From positions 4,671,661 to 4,735,660 of the forward strand of contig OX359250.1 of NCBI GenBank assembly GCA_947179485.1: DNA of 64,000 nt. The letters run 5' to 3'. The DNA is from Allacma fusca. Taxonomy: Eukaryota; Arthropoda; Collembola; Symphypleona; Sminthuridae. The notes under the pieces are model-generated. The model was not told where the DNA came from. It was given only the letters and a program-made list of their open reading frames with translations, and did no database searches. Position 1 is the stretch's first letter; every line of letters begins with the position of its first letter. The translations under genes were made by a program, and so were the position numbers. Positions 1 to 13,900 of this stretch are shown one piece after another.

Positions 1-2556
1 GCTGTTGTCAAGCTCATGTATGTAGGGTTGTTTGTGAGCTGGGGAGAACCATGGTGAATATAACCCCCCCCTCCATATTGGTAGTCTGCTTATAGAGGAC
101 GTATGTACGTATTATATCCCAGACGTAAGGATAGTTGGTTGAGCGCAAACCCCTTAAAATATTTATTGTTCGGAGTCCAAACCTCACGGTGAAGTTACCA
201 AAGCTACCTTCTCGCCTCCTCATACACGCACACTTACATAAACGAGAAAAGAGTACGTCCCCTCCATCTTATCGATCAGGAGAGAAAGGGAGTGAAATAC
301 AGTGAGAGTTTGCGAGGACGAGGACGAGGAATATGCGCATGATATATTTTTTTTCTCTGATTTTAAGGTTTTCCTTTTAGGCAAACTTTCAGGGTACCTC
401 CAGTACTCAGACAGACAAGATATATTTCCTTGTCCTCCCCAAAAGGATCTGTGCGGGTATCCTATTTTGACATCCTCTATATAACATAATCATTCCTTCA
501 GATCTCGTCCTTAAATGTCAAGGAGAATCCGTGTATCTGTTTTCTGGGAGATCTTTGACAATCCAACTTCCTAACTACTTTTGTCCTTCTCACTCCTATA
601 CACCCTCCTCACCACCATCCTTACAAATCCACCCCCCCCCCTTTTTTTTCTTAACTTCACACAATCCCTTCGTTTAAAAACTTTTAGTTTAGTCACCGAT
701 TAATTCCCCGTCTAAATGTGTTAATAACCCCAACCTGTCTAGTCCATAGTCCACCAAGTTACACCAAAGGTCCCGCTCTCTTCAAAACTACTACTACAAC
801 TACAGAAACTGCGAATTATTTTCTCATACAATAATAATTTTAAAAGAAAAAGAAGGTAATAATCTGCAGAGACCGAAGGAACTTACTCCATAGAAAAAAC
901 CAAAGGACTACTAATTACAACGAAAGGAAGATTTACATTCAAAACCAAATTACAATATTACGAGTACGACTAAAGTAGGAACTTGTGCTCTCGATGTGAA
1001 AATATAAATGTTTTTGTACTCAAGACAAAAAGTCTAGTCTTCATCAAAAAAAAAATCTAGTCGTGTGTTAATTATTACGGTAACAAAAAAAAAACTTGTT
1101 TTGTTTAGAGCAATAACTGCAACAACGCTAACTGTATCTATAGTTGTCATTATCCCGGGGATTTCTACCACTTTCGTAATTTAAACAGGGGGAGACCAAA
1201 ACAGTTGGATCCCTTGATGCAGTTTGTCCCGGTCAAGGAAAATTCTCGGGACATATGAGTTGAGAGGACATTAGAAGAAGAGAAAAAAAAGATTTGAGTC
1301 AAATTAAATGTAAGAACTTTCCCCCTCAGAAGTGTGTACTCTAAAGAAGTGGACTGAGGGAGAGGTCAAGAGTTGAAGTTTGATTCGGACGCATGATTGG
1401 GAAAAAGTGTTACGACTCTCAACATATATAGTTGTTTGTATGTAAGGACAACACATCACGCTCTTATTCCTGCATATGGGCTAATGCAAGGGAAATATGT
1501 GCTTTGGGTACCCTTCCAGGATCGGAGGAGCGCCTCACGGCTCATAAGTTCATATTTTTTGACTACGTTTATGCATTTACCTGGTGCTACATATGCGCTG
1601 ATTGTGAGGATTGCAGAGGCAGGAAAGTTGTGCTGCAGCAAGAAGCTAAACAGGTGTCCGTACTACACGTGCAGCAGTGCTTCCTCCAACCAATACATGC
1701 GACCTTTCTACCTGCATCAACTGACTACTACCAACCAGAGACCCTACACATATAAGTAACAAATAGCGACAACGTCGACGCGGCTTTGGTTAGTTCTTCT
1801 TTCTCTTCCTCCTCTCTCTCTCAATCTATCTCCGCTTGTAAAAGCATGCTTGTGCTTGCAGTAGTCAAACTTGGAGTATTTACGAGGGCATAGCTACACT
1901 ATGGAGACTCTGCCTGTGTACTATGTAGTCTACTGTAAGTATACTGTACAAGTGTCCATAATCCACTACCGTACGCAATTATACATGTGTAGTGTACTTA
2001 TACTTAGTCCCTGTCATATTACAACAGTCAGAGCCCTTATTACAGATTTTTCCCTATTGTAGTAAAAACATTTCTAGACTTTCCTAGACAAACATATTTT
2101 TAATTTTTTTGATAATAATCCGAGCACACTAACTCTAACAAGGGGGACGCTCCTTTAGCATTTAAGTACTCTCTTATAACGTGAGTGCCCTGGACGTGTT
2201 CTATAGATATAGTGTGTACGTAACATTAACATTACAAAACCTGCTTTTACTGCCGCTTGATCTCTGGGGGAATGGATCCTGCATCAAATTACTTTGACTT
2301 TTATATATTAACACGGGGGTTTCCGGAAACCTGTCCAATGTATTGCTAATTACTCATAGCCATGTATGTAGATATGTATAGGCCCTAGACAGTTAGGACC
2401 CTGTCTCTTAGCCCCCTTGTCCCATATTAATGAAAGCAAGAATTTCTCAAATATTCAACTTTATTGACTCTCCTCCATCCAAGTTTGCGGAACTTTTGTG
2501 GCGGAAAAGTATTGAATGTTTAAAGTTGGGAAGGTTCTCATATACATACATACATA

Positions 2557-2560
<4 letters not shown>

Positions 2561-2603
<43 letters not shown>
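2561..2603. repeat. (TG)n microsatellite
   Basis: Uninterrupted TG dinucleotide run of about 21 units, preceded by a short CATA/CATG-rich stretch. It creates artificial Thr-His-rich frames on the minus strand. Confidence 0.95.
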
Positions 2604-2604
<1 letters not shown>

Positions 2605-2789
2605 CCTGAATAAAAAAAAAATGTATGGGTCTTTACTGCAGATGTGAAGGCTCATTCTAACTTTATGGCCTGCGTATATATTGTTTATACAGTGTCGCAC
2701 ATGGACGAATATAATTATAAGGTTATGGAGTTTCACAACAATATATTCTACTCTTGGGCCTGGGAACAAAACAGATACAGAAGGGACGG

Positions 2790-2793
<4 letters not shown>

Positions 2794-2827
<34 letters not shown>
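2794..2827. repeat. (AG)n microsatellite
   Basis: Uninterrupted AG dinucleotide run of about 17 units. It produces spurious Arg-Glu repeats on + and Ser-Leu repeats on -. Confidence 0.95.
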
Positions 2828-2830
<3 letters not shown>

Positions 2831-5800
2831 CTATAATACTTGAGAGCGATACCCATCTACAACTCATGGACAGCCTTCCCCATGGGACTCATGGGAGTTG
2901 GGTGCATTGCATAAGTATTTCAATCGATATCACATGGTGGACGTGTATAAATCGGTAGGTAGGTTTTTAGTAGGGAAGCATGTCTCCGTACTTTCCAAGG
3001 GGTTGAGGACGAGGATCAAGTTGATAGTAGTCAAGGCACAAACACCCTCACATTTCCACATTGGGAGGAATCATTCCATAAAAGTATGGACAGAGGAGCT
3101 TCATAATTATCTATATATATACGTAGATATTTAAAATTTGGGCGGAAAAAATTATTTCGAGGAACGTAGTTAAAGCATATGGAAGATGGAGTAGTAAAAT
3201 TTTATTTAAACTTGTATACTGTAGATGCGCACGTATAGGGATTTTTTACAGTATGTCAGTTGAATTAGCCTTCCTGGCCTGAGACTACTCTCAGTGCCCC
3301 AGACGGTTTCTATGTACAGGGATTAAGGAAATGTGCCGGAGAACATAAGTTGGGATGAGTCAGCTCGAGGCTAAAGTATGCCGAAGACCTCGTGTGCAGA
3401 GGGTCCCCAGGAAACCACTTGTCCCTTACACATTTGATGCCATTTATTAGGAGGAAAAGGTTATCCCTACCCTCGGAACACATGGCCTGATTTTCCGGGT
3501 TTTGTGTCCTGGCTGTTTTGTAACTTCTGCATAGTACATGGGATACATGTCGAGTGAAATTATACATGCTTCGTATAATTATATATAGATATGTATGTAC
3601 ACACTAGCTTTGGAAGACGGCTGTAAACCCCTGTACGTCCTGCAGGGCTTCATTGATCTCCCTCTCTCCCGCAGTTTTTTTTTTCCCCGAGTCCAAAGTT
3701 ATTCTTCGGTGTGCAGTTACAAGGAGCGTCGGTGTTGGAACGAAAATTTCCCTTCAGATTAGGGATCATATAGTACATGAACACACTGTTCTGAAGGCCT
3801 CATCGGAGGCCTTCTAATTTTTTTTCTTAACTTTTATCATTGGGCCAACATTTAACAATTTCTTTTGAATTTATCAGTGCAGATTATCACCCTTCTCTAT
3901 TTCATTTTTCCTATGTGTTAAAATATGACAATTTATTTTTATTATTATTTCATTATTTTTACTAATCCCCATTTCCATCAGTCTTAATGTAATTTTCAAA
4001 AACATGGAAATCCCACTTGAGCCATGTTCTATGTTCTCTGAGTACACATACATATTTCATTATAAAAATTCCCTCGCCGAAAAAGGTAAAGCTTAGGGAT
4101 GCGTTTGTTGGAACCTGAAAAATATACATATTTGAGGATGACCTCCAAACCCTTTAATTTAATTAACCACCATGTTATCTAACCCAAGGACTTAAAGTCA
4201 ATTAGCAGTTTTTTGCAACCTCCATTATTCTCATTTCCTCAGCACGTACATATGTATAGCTCACGATTTTTTTAGGTTTATACTGAATTTTTCACACGAG
4301 TCTACGATAATTACTGTCTATGTTCTGTGCAGGCTCTCCGGAACGTTCAAACAAGTCGGGCGGAGGGGACAACATTTTTTAATTAATTTTTGTTACTCGT
4401 TTAGAGTCCACATGGAAACACATGTACATACATCGAGGGCTACATACATACGTATGCAATTTTTCTCCCGCTAACTCGTAGAAGCAAGGGTGGTATTCAG
4501 CCTACCTTGTTTTGCTGATTTTTAACGTTCTAACGAAGGATTTTATTGCAAATAAAATAAGGAGCTTTCACGAAAGACAGCAAGTGAAGCTCTTTGAAAT
4601 TTCTGATTCGGACACCAAATTCCCGTTTGTAGAGAAGGAGCAATTTTTATAATACAAATAAAACCAGTAATTATTTGAGCATTTTGGAATAATCTTGAGA
4701 AGTGCCCTGTTTTGGTAACTATGTGCAGGATACTCCACAATAATTTTCTCCGTATGTGATTAACTTAATAAAGCAATAACAAAATTAAAATAATTGCAGA
4801 TATTTGTATGAAATTAATGTTAACTCTCCTTCCTTTTTCCTCCCGTTAGTGTCGTCAACCGTTCATTTTCTAGTTGCAATGTTCTCTTATATGCAAATTT
4901 AACACACATTAAAACACTACCAGGTAAACACTGAGGTATGAAATGCTCAATTTAGAGCACTGCGATACCCTAAAAAGAAATTTACACGAAGCTTTACTAC
5001 GATACCATTACGATTGTTTAGTGCCTGTTTAGTTAAATAGCAGGATTTAATACATTAGTAATACTAATTCCATGGAATACTCAATTTTGCTCCTTAAGCA
5101 CAGAGATAGATGGCTCTTCCTACATGCATCAACGCAATACGAGAATAGCATCTTTGCAATGTGCATTTAAGAAGTGTTGCCGAATATTCCCTGGATACAA
5201 ATAAAAAGGTGAAATCGGTTAGAATTTAAATTGTTTTTCATCCATGTATAAATACATAAAAATTATACTAACCCGTCAAATCAAAACATAATTACAACAA
5301 GTGAGGATTTGGAAATTTAAGTAATATGCCACATGACTTGGTACCGCTGGTACAAACGTAATCCAGTGGCACTATACATTTCAAATGATGGTACTATAAT
5401 AACGTACTTCCAAATCTAGTCGACATTTTCGAGTCAACGAGACCAGTAGATGTCGTATGAAGTCACACATGCGTGGTTATACAATTCAATTTCAAAACGT
5501 TTTCTCAAAAAAAAAATGCTTCCTAAAAATTATAGGTAAATATCTATGGATTATTTTGTCAATAAATTACTGGACCATGAATTATACAAGAAAAGCCATG
5601 GGAACAGGCACAGGAGCCGAGATACTCGTCTTTGCAGATGACGGTGACACTAATGACACCATACGTTCCCTTGGGACACGAATTATATCACTACGGTAAT
5701 TGATTCGTGCGTTTTAAGTTCGTTCCATTCATACCCAAAATAATAACTCAAACTGAATCTACGGACCTATCCAATATCCACAGATATGTATAAATCTACG

Positions 5801-6921
5801 GATAACTTTCGAACCCGTAAACCGATTGAGGTAATCCAGCGCATAAAGTCGATGTGAGAACAAACTACATATGTACCTTAACATGAATTTTCTGAGCCCC
5901 CTGCACCCCATACTTATCCACGTTTGATTCATTCTCAACAACTTTTTGCACTTGTTGCTAACAAGAGCACGCATAGATAGATACCGTTTAAAATACATTG
6001 AAAAAATATTTTCGTGTTCCTACAATCCCCGTTTCTTTCTAAAACATTGAGGGGTCTAAGGAAATACAAAATCCCAGCTTGCATTATTATGTTATCGGAT
6101 TTATTATTATGCTGTGACGTCAAAATTTCCTAAGAACCTAAAGAGAGTTTATTCCATAAGGAGTTTTAGTCTGAGTGAGTGGGAGCGCGCAGTCTTAAAT
6201 AGTCCAATCATCATGCTTCGTTCAAGCATAAATACTTGAAAGCCAATCAGGGCTCTTCTGTGCTATGACAATGCTAACAATACGTTTTCACTACGTATTT
6301 CATTACTCTAAACTCTTCCGGAAATTCCGTAGCACAAATCCTTGGGTTTTTTGGAACTCGTTATAAACACATCGTGGTTACATATATCTTTAGGATATTA
6401 AAGGATTTTTCCGAATAATTGGAGAAAGTCCCTCTCATAGACAGGCGAATGTCTGGACAGGACACAGGACTATATGAGATCCTGACATTTTCTGACATGT
6501 CTCAGTAGCAAGCATCAATTGGGAAATTGTTTTTTCAAAGAAATTATGTGTGCTGTTGACATTTAAACATTCCCGCTTCTTTCTTCCTGACTTGGTTTCC
6601 AAACTAATTTAAATTCGTCAGAATGACATTCTAAGGCTCGGAATCTCACAATCATTTATGACCGTCTGCTGTTTTTTGTTGCTTTGCTTTCAAATTTTTC
6701 CACTGCATGCGAGGAATTGTAATCAAGACTAGTGTGTCGGGCATTGAAGAGTTGGATGCGTAATAATTGTAACGGAGGTAATAATAAGGTACAAGAGGCA
6801 GATGAATAATTATTACATTTGAGATTTCTCTTTACTTCCAGGAAGGAAACTAAAAGGCGACTAGAATTTGAGCGGACTGAAATAATGTTCACAAGTGAAT
6901 AAAAAAAATACATTACGTACC

Positions 6922-7177
6922 ATGCCACGCTGCTATTTAGTGAAAAAGGTAAAATACTTTGGTATCCGAGATTGGGGACAGTTAGCTGGTGAGCCACAAT
7001 GTCCATCCGAGGCTTCTGTTGTTCCGTCATCACCCTTGTGCAGCAATCATTTCCGACCGGGTTCTTCACCAGCCTCAACAGCACCAACCATCCCACCCAG
7101 TCTTGCTCCGGCTATTTCTTCCTCCAGCAACAAATGTCATCCTCTCATAAACCAGGCCACTATTATCCAGTCGAACC
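6922..7177 (+). CDS. scrt: scratch coding exon 1 (SNAG domain)
   Basis: Encodes the SNAG N-terminus and a Ser/Pro-rich stretch, 85 codons plus one base. The donor is C|GTAAGT at 7178. A second GT after LVKK at 6949 would leave phase 0, which does not fit the next exon. The 7177 donor leaves one base that completes a codon with the AT opening exon 2, so it is chosen. Confidence 0.9.
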
Positions 7178-10100
7178 GTAAGTTTCCCAACCACATTTTA
7201 TTATATCCCAGCCTGTTTTTTTTTCTTCCTTATAAATCCTTCATGGAGATATATGTACGTGACAATTTTGAATTGGCCGTGGACTATCAGGCGATCACAG
7301 GTTTTTTTTTATACCATTATTTATTTAAATAAGCACATTCTCACAGCTACTTCATTGTGGTCTCAAGTCTCAAAGCTACCTGTAAAAATGAAGTCAATTT
7401 ATTAGCCTCCCCTTTTTAACAAGTACTCAACATTGTCGACCGTTTTTTCCCCTTTGATCTATCCTTTCCTTTGTAGCTCCAAATAATCTCCGTTCATTTG
7501 TTAGTATAAAATTTGACAGCTTTTTCCCAGTGGTAACTAGTTTTTAGATTGGTTTCAGCAGGTTGTAAAATAAAATTACTCACTTGTAATTACTCGTCCC
7601 ATGTCCTGTTTTTACGCCTTCACAATTTTCTAATCCTATTTTTGAACATTGTATCCGGGTATTAAAATATAATCTTTTATATATCTTGGGTCGATTTAGT
7701 ATCATTTTTTATTTTTATGAACATGACTTTACGTTTTCTATTTTGACTTGTTATTAAAATTTTAATTAAAACTCAGTCCCGTTTTTAATCCCGAAAGTTT
7801 TGTCTTGCTTCTGAATTCTTTTACAGTTTTAAGCAATTTTTACGAAGATGTTTTACTGTTTTCCAACTTTGTGAAACATTCGTGCTGCTGAAATTGCAGC
7901 TGGATATGCTACTGGTCATGCTTTGAAAACAACGATTTGTAATGAACACCCAAGCCAGGATGTTTAATCTTGTGAGGTTTCTGGGTATCGAGGATATTTA
8001 CTTTCAAACACTGGGACTTGGACTTTATAGGGCTTGTAAAACTTGATTGATAGCTGGCTATAGGTTGAAAAAGACAATACAATCCACCCTCACTATAGGA
8101 GATACTCAAGTGACCGACAAATTTTGTCCCTGACATGTATTCTCGGGAACATGAGGCAAATTGGAATCGGAACTGAGAACTTTTCGTGCTGCAGATAGGA
8201 GAAAAGAACTAGACGTTGCAAAAAATGCATTGACTTTAAGCCATTCATATTCAAATCAGGTTTCAGGGTTTGGAAGTTATATTTTTCAAAGGGGCAAAGG
8301 TTTACCTAAGCTTCGCTTTTTTTTTGCGGACGAATTTTCCAACGTTGAAAATCGACATTTCTGCGAATTAGTAAAATAGTATTTTTGTAAAAATGTGAAC
8401 TTAGCATTTTGATAGACCAGGGTGTATTGAGACCATAATTTGTATTATAGTATCTAGGTTTAGTTAGTTTAGGAAACATACATGCTTGGAATTTGATGGT
8501 TTTAAAAATTAAAAGAGTGTTTGCAGCCACGTTTAAAAAAAAGAGTAGTGTAAGAATTTTTTTGTCGTTTTATCTGTAATTCAATCAAATGATTGACAGG
8601 TTTGAAAAGTTTTCCGGAATTAATTTTGGGAACATTCTTGGGTGTAGCAAAGGGAAAGAGCTGTTGAAGCTGTAGTATTTGCCTTTGTCTTGTGTACTTT
8701 GCACACACAAGTGCAGATAGTTGTGTGTGTGTGTGTGTGTGTGCCAACAAGTGTTCAAGACAAGCCTTTGTTTTCGTATCGGATTTATTTGCCAGCCTCA
8801 GCACTATTGATCCAGGGAGTTTCTTTGTGGGAAAAGTGATGTCTTAAAGACTCACAAGCAAGTCTTTATTGGTGCTCCCTCTAGACTTTCAAAAGTCCGT
8901 CTAAACTTATAACCTGAGAAGCTAATCAAGTCATACCTGCCATCTGAAAGATGCAAGTGTTATTTACAAATTTGCACAAATATTAAATTTGCAGCGAAAT
9001 TTAAAAATTGCAAGTGCTGATTGATCGTTGCAAATTTTAAAATTCCCTTATCCATGATCTTTCCCAAAGTTCTGAAATATAATCTTCATCGCTTATTGTA
9101 ACAAAATTACAGCATTTGATTTTTATATCCATTTATTATTATTTGTACGGTCTGATTTAAAACAATAAGTTACAAACTAACGGGCCTTTGGGGTTCGTTA
9201 TTAATACTCAAAATTACTAGTTCAAAATAGCATTACAATTTTTGAATTCAATGAAGTGTTATAATTAAACTGGGTCCTTGAATTCGATATTTAAACGTAA
9301 ACTCTCAAAATATTCTGAAAATACCCCAAAAATTAACAAAATGCTCTGAAAATGCCCAAAATGCCAAGAACATCGTCAAAATACCTACATGCCCAAAATG
9401 TACTGAAACTGTCCAGATTTTGCTTACATAATTATGTATGTGTTCTGCGTTTTCCTTTAGAAACTAATTCCTTTCGGTCATATTTTCCAGACATATTTTT
9501 ACAAACGTCCTCCGGTAAAATTTGCCACCCTTTTTAGAAGGTCTTGGGAAATTTGAGGGGAGAAGTACAAAAAACGTTTGCTTGTCAGTTGTAAATGATA
9601 GGCCCTAGAAAAAAAATACCTTAGGTCTTCCCCTATTTTATCTCCACTCCTTCAATAATTTTGAATCCCTTCCCTGTCTGATGACTGTAATACATGAATG
9701 TTCCCCATGGATTTTATTCTACTCTCTTGGCACGACTCCCCTCTTCAGAGTCATTGTGAATGCCCCTTGTATTAATGTTCATTACCCATAGAGATATCCA
9801 AGTAGTAGTTTTTAATCAAATACATCCCATACATTTACTAGTCATGTTTCTACGTCGGTGAGAAAATCTTAAGGGGCATTGAATTCTCTCTGAGAAGGAC
9901 TCACTATCAGATAGGACGTAGTAAATGACACGAAGACAATTCTGAGCATCTCTCCTCTTTACAGTAACTAAACAACAAAAATACAGACAATGCCATTTTC
10001 TTCTATACCATCTCAGCATCCCATAAAAGTCATTGAAAAAAATCCAAGCCCAAATCAAGCTTAAAATAATGGCATTATTTTACCATATTTTAGATTTTCA

Positions 10101-10903
10101 AAACTTAAAATAAGTTACACAAACTACAAGGAAATGTCTGTATTCTTTTATGAAGTTCAATGTAGTTTTCAGAGTGGAGGAATTATGAATACTGCAATAA
10201 TTCAAGGATTTATGTATTATTTGTTGGCAATACATCAAATATATTCAAATATCCATTCTTTAAATCGGTCCTGCATACAATTCGGGGGAAAGGGAAACAG
10301 AAACAGTGGAAGGCCAGTTGATACCACAAGTTGATTGTGAAGATTGAAAGTCTCAATGAGGATTCACTCCGCAATTGTAACCCTGATCGGTTCATGGAAT
10401 GTTTTCAGAAATGATTTGATTTAACGTTAGTCATAAAAGGATGAGCGAGCAAAGAGATTTGAAACCACAGGCCAAAGTCGCTCAAAGTACTAGTAGTAAA
10501 GGGAGGGATATACAATATAGTTCCGCGGCTGACAAGTACTTACATATAAACGAGACTCTGAAGGACTGAGTTGAGGCTCTCTGACATGAATGAATTTTCC
10601 TCAAGAGGTTTCCTTGATAATAATTTGGCCGAGCTTGTAATTTCTTTTGTTATTTGTATACGACTTATAGATGGATACCAGATGTACATGTCAGCGATAG
10701 ACTCCGTCACGGATGACGAACACTGCGGGTTGGGTGTGAAAACAGAGATATATAGTCATGACGGAGGGATTCCAATCTTCCGCATCCGAACACCTGAAGA
10801 GACTGAGATAGCTCAAGATTTGCTGGAACTGTCAAGGTCCCTTCCACCCAGATGCAAAGCACCGAGGACGCCTCCATTACTTCCCAGCCTCCCCACACCG
10901 CAA

Positions 10904-10935
<32 letters not shown>

Positions 10936-13900
10936 GCAACAGAAAAGTCTCCCACCCGTGAAATCCTCTGTGACAACCCCAGCACCCATATCACACCTAG
11001 TCAGCAATTGTGACACAAGTCCCAATTCAATTTCATTACAGTCTACAGGTAGTCCGAGATTGTACAACCCAGGAGGAGGCAGCACGTTGGCTCCTCTGGT
11101 GGCAAATCAACCTCCAATGAGCCTTCCAAATTCCTATGACGTTCACCCGAGTCAGACGGAATTAAAATACACCACCCCCACGGAGTTGGATGAAGCACTG
11201 CACACTTCCCCCAGTTTACATCGTTTGGAAAATGTTCATGAATTAGAGACTAACGGTGGGATGTGTTGTCCGAAGTTGGAGAATTGCTCTTCCCATCTCC
11301 CCCTCACTCCCACTACATCCGAGTACTCATCTGATGCGGAGAACGTCTGTCCGAGTGAGTCTTACCTTTCAATTTCTTACCTCTTTTCCTCCTTTTCATT
11401 GTCCATTACTCGGGACGTCGGGACTCTACTCTCTTATAAATGCTCTCTCACTTTTCGTGTCTCCAGTCCTTCCCCCCTCCTTCCTTCCATCCTCATTTAA
11501 TTAGCTCTCCTCTTTCATCCTATTTACTCTCCTCCACTATGTCTCCGTCCTTCCTTCCCTTTTAAATTAAATGCCTAGCAGCTTATTTTTCCAACTCAAT
11601 AAATTCATCCAGGGAAAAGTACTTTGAGTAATTAGCTCAGCATTTCCACCAATTATCTTACGCTAACATTTTAGAATTTTATTGGGAGCGAAATGTCTAA
11701 GGAGTATATTTACTACAACTGAGGACAACTCTCATGATTATGTTTCTAGAATTTATCAAGGTTAGGAGGTATTAGTCCAGACCTGGAGATTTGTATATAT
11801 CGTATTAGTAATAATTTCAGAAACTACATAAGAGTGGAAATAATAATAATATTAATAATATTAATGTTGACAATATGGGGTTAATCTTTCCAAGTTTCAC
11901 TTGGAAAAGGTTAGTTTTTTTTAAGGCATATGTTTTTATACTGAGACAGTTATCATTAGCAAAGTCACCCAATAAGGGCCCTTCACAAACCCTTCAATGA
12001 GGATCTATAATGTAATTAATAATTTACAGCAAATAACAGGATGTATTTGTTTCGAAAACAGTCATGTGTGGGTCAGGTGAGTATGGGATAAAATGAAGGG
12101 AAATATTTAGTCCGTGTTTAACCTTAACATTCAAAGTGTGTTGAAATTATCCTACTGACCGACTAACCCGGAATCAAAGCCACTGAGTCAAGGCTGGACT
12201 TGAGTAAATACTTCAATTCGTAGTGTATACAGTGCCAAGAAATGATTATCCCCCTCCACAGCTCTTCAGCCCAGCCCATATAAGGGGCAACTGAAAAAAT
12301 GTTCAATTTCCATATGATTTACCATATATAATTATATTTTTCCAGATTTTTACAAATTTATTTCATCCCACTAGCTCAAAAACTCTGGATGCAGCGGTTC
12401 AGGAAATGGAGCAAAGTCAGGATATGTTTGGCATAGCGGACCAATTTTTAAATCCCTTATTCCTGCCTAAAGTATTTTTCAAAATATGCTTTGATACTAT
12501 TTAGTAGTAATTTTTAAGGGCGTACTGTTGAGCTATTATACATATTTATACGTTGAGAATTGTGGGCATGACCCGTAAGAACAGAGAACAAGGTTGGGGA
12601 ATTCATCTATAGGAGCAAAGATGTGGAAAAATAGTTTTTGACTTTTCCATTTTTTCTTGGACCGTCTGTGGTTTCTGTAAAAATAATTTGAAACAGTGTA
12701 TTTGTAGAAAATCTTACGGGCATTCATTTGATCTCAATATCATTCTCCTACGTCAAAAATGACGTTCTGTGGAACGGTTAATGTGAGACAAGATAGAAAC
12801 AAAAGAAAGAAATGTCACTCTTTTAAATCAATTCATTAGCAGTTCACTCAATCAGTTTGGATTGTTAAATTATTTTTATAAAGCACACAGTCCATGAAAA
12901 AATAGCAAAGTCTAAAACTACTTTCCCATATCTTTGTTCCTAAAGATGAATTTCCCAAACTTGTTCTCTGTTCTTACGGGTCATGCTCCCAATTCTCAAT
13001 ATATTGACCCGTGTCATAGCTCAACAGAAAGTCCTTAAAATTTGCGACTTAAAACAGTCTCAAAGAATAATTTAAAAAAATACTTTGGGCAGGAATACAG
13101 TGTCTAAAGGATTTTAAACTTTTCAGTTTTCCCTCAAAACAAAATCTGGAAAAAGATTTGGTAAATCATAGGGAAATTGGATATTTTGTCTCTTGTGTCC
13201 CTTATGTGGGCTGAGGGGGGGGGGGTGAGGGAATCATTTTTTGGGACCCCTTATAGTTGTACGTACGTATAGAAATACCAAAGTGCTTCATGTGATATTA
13301 TGTGAAAGTACATGACTACATACATGCATACGAAGCAATTCTGGTTACAGTACAAAGAGCAAAGGCTTACATGTAAAGTATATAGGTTTAAGAAAAGATT
13401 TTGGCTATGAAGGGGGCATTGCAGTACTCTTCCTTCCAAGAAATCAGTTGAGATGTTTCTTTGATGACGGGGACAAGAGAGAGACGGAATGCTCCGAGAT
13501 ATATTTATAAATTTACATGCGTCATTATTTCTGGACGGTGATCTGAAGGGAAGTTAATGTACGAGATGGTGATTATGCTAATGGGAGAAGGGCCTTGAGA
13601 AATGAATAGTGAAATTAAAACTAGGAGCGGGGAGAAAGTACGAAAGGAAAAGGAAATGTTGGAATGGGGACCAACATCTCTCCGTAGCATTTGGGATCAA
13701 AGTTGATAAATATAAATAGGATTAAGGAGAGCGATGATGTCCTCAGCTCCGGCTATCCATGAAGATGAAAGGGACAGGAATATACTAACCGAGGTTTTTC
13801 CTTCAAGTAGGTGAGGAGACGCTGGACGCCGGGTGTGAAGTGGTAGTGGAGACGGAGAGTAACCGTTCAAGTTGTGAAGTGCTTCCAAGTCGGGCGGAGA

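Larger units (their letters stand above)
1..6894. other. non-coding region upstream of the scratch gene
   Basis: No open frame here shows a recognisable domain or a consistent splice chain. The overlapping frames near 1397-1759 resemble nothing I know. The stretch is AT-rich with several homopolymer runs and two microsatellites near 2.6-2.8 kb. It should contain the promoter and any 5' untranslated exons of the downstream Scratch gene, but I cannot point to a specific core promoter. Confidence 0.5.
7178..10670 (+). other. scratch intron 1
   Basis: A 3.5-kb AT-rich intron bounded by GTAAGT and TTATAG. It contains a (GT)n run at 8722-8743 and a degenerate stretch of AAAATGCCC-like words at about 9305-9410. 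No conserved open frame was found inside. An alternative promoter or 5' exon upstream of 10671 cannot be excluded, because the reading frame is open for some distance before the acceptor. Confidence 0.8.

Noticed and set aside
1397-1759. Two overlapping + frames of 120 and 107 codons
   Set aside because: They overlap in different frames, are Cys/Tyr-rich in a low-complexity way, and resemble no family. Neither can be preferred.
2461-2958. Frames of 131 and 104 codons
   Set aside because: Their length comes from the (TG)n and (AG)n microsatellites, which remain open in any frame.
7909-8804. Several 70-100-codon frames in scratch intron 1
   Set aside because: No splice partners in compatible phase and no recognisable motifs; one includes the (GT)n run.
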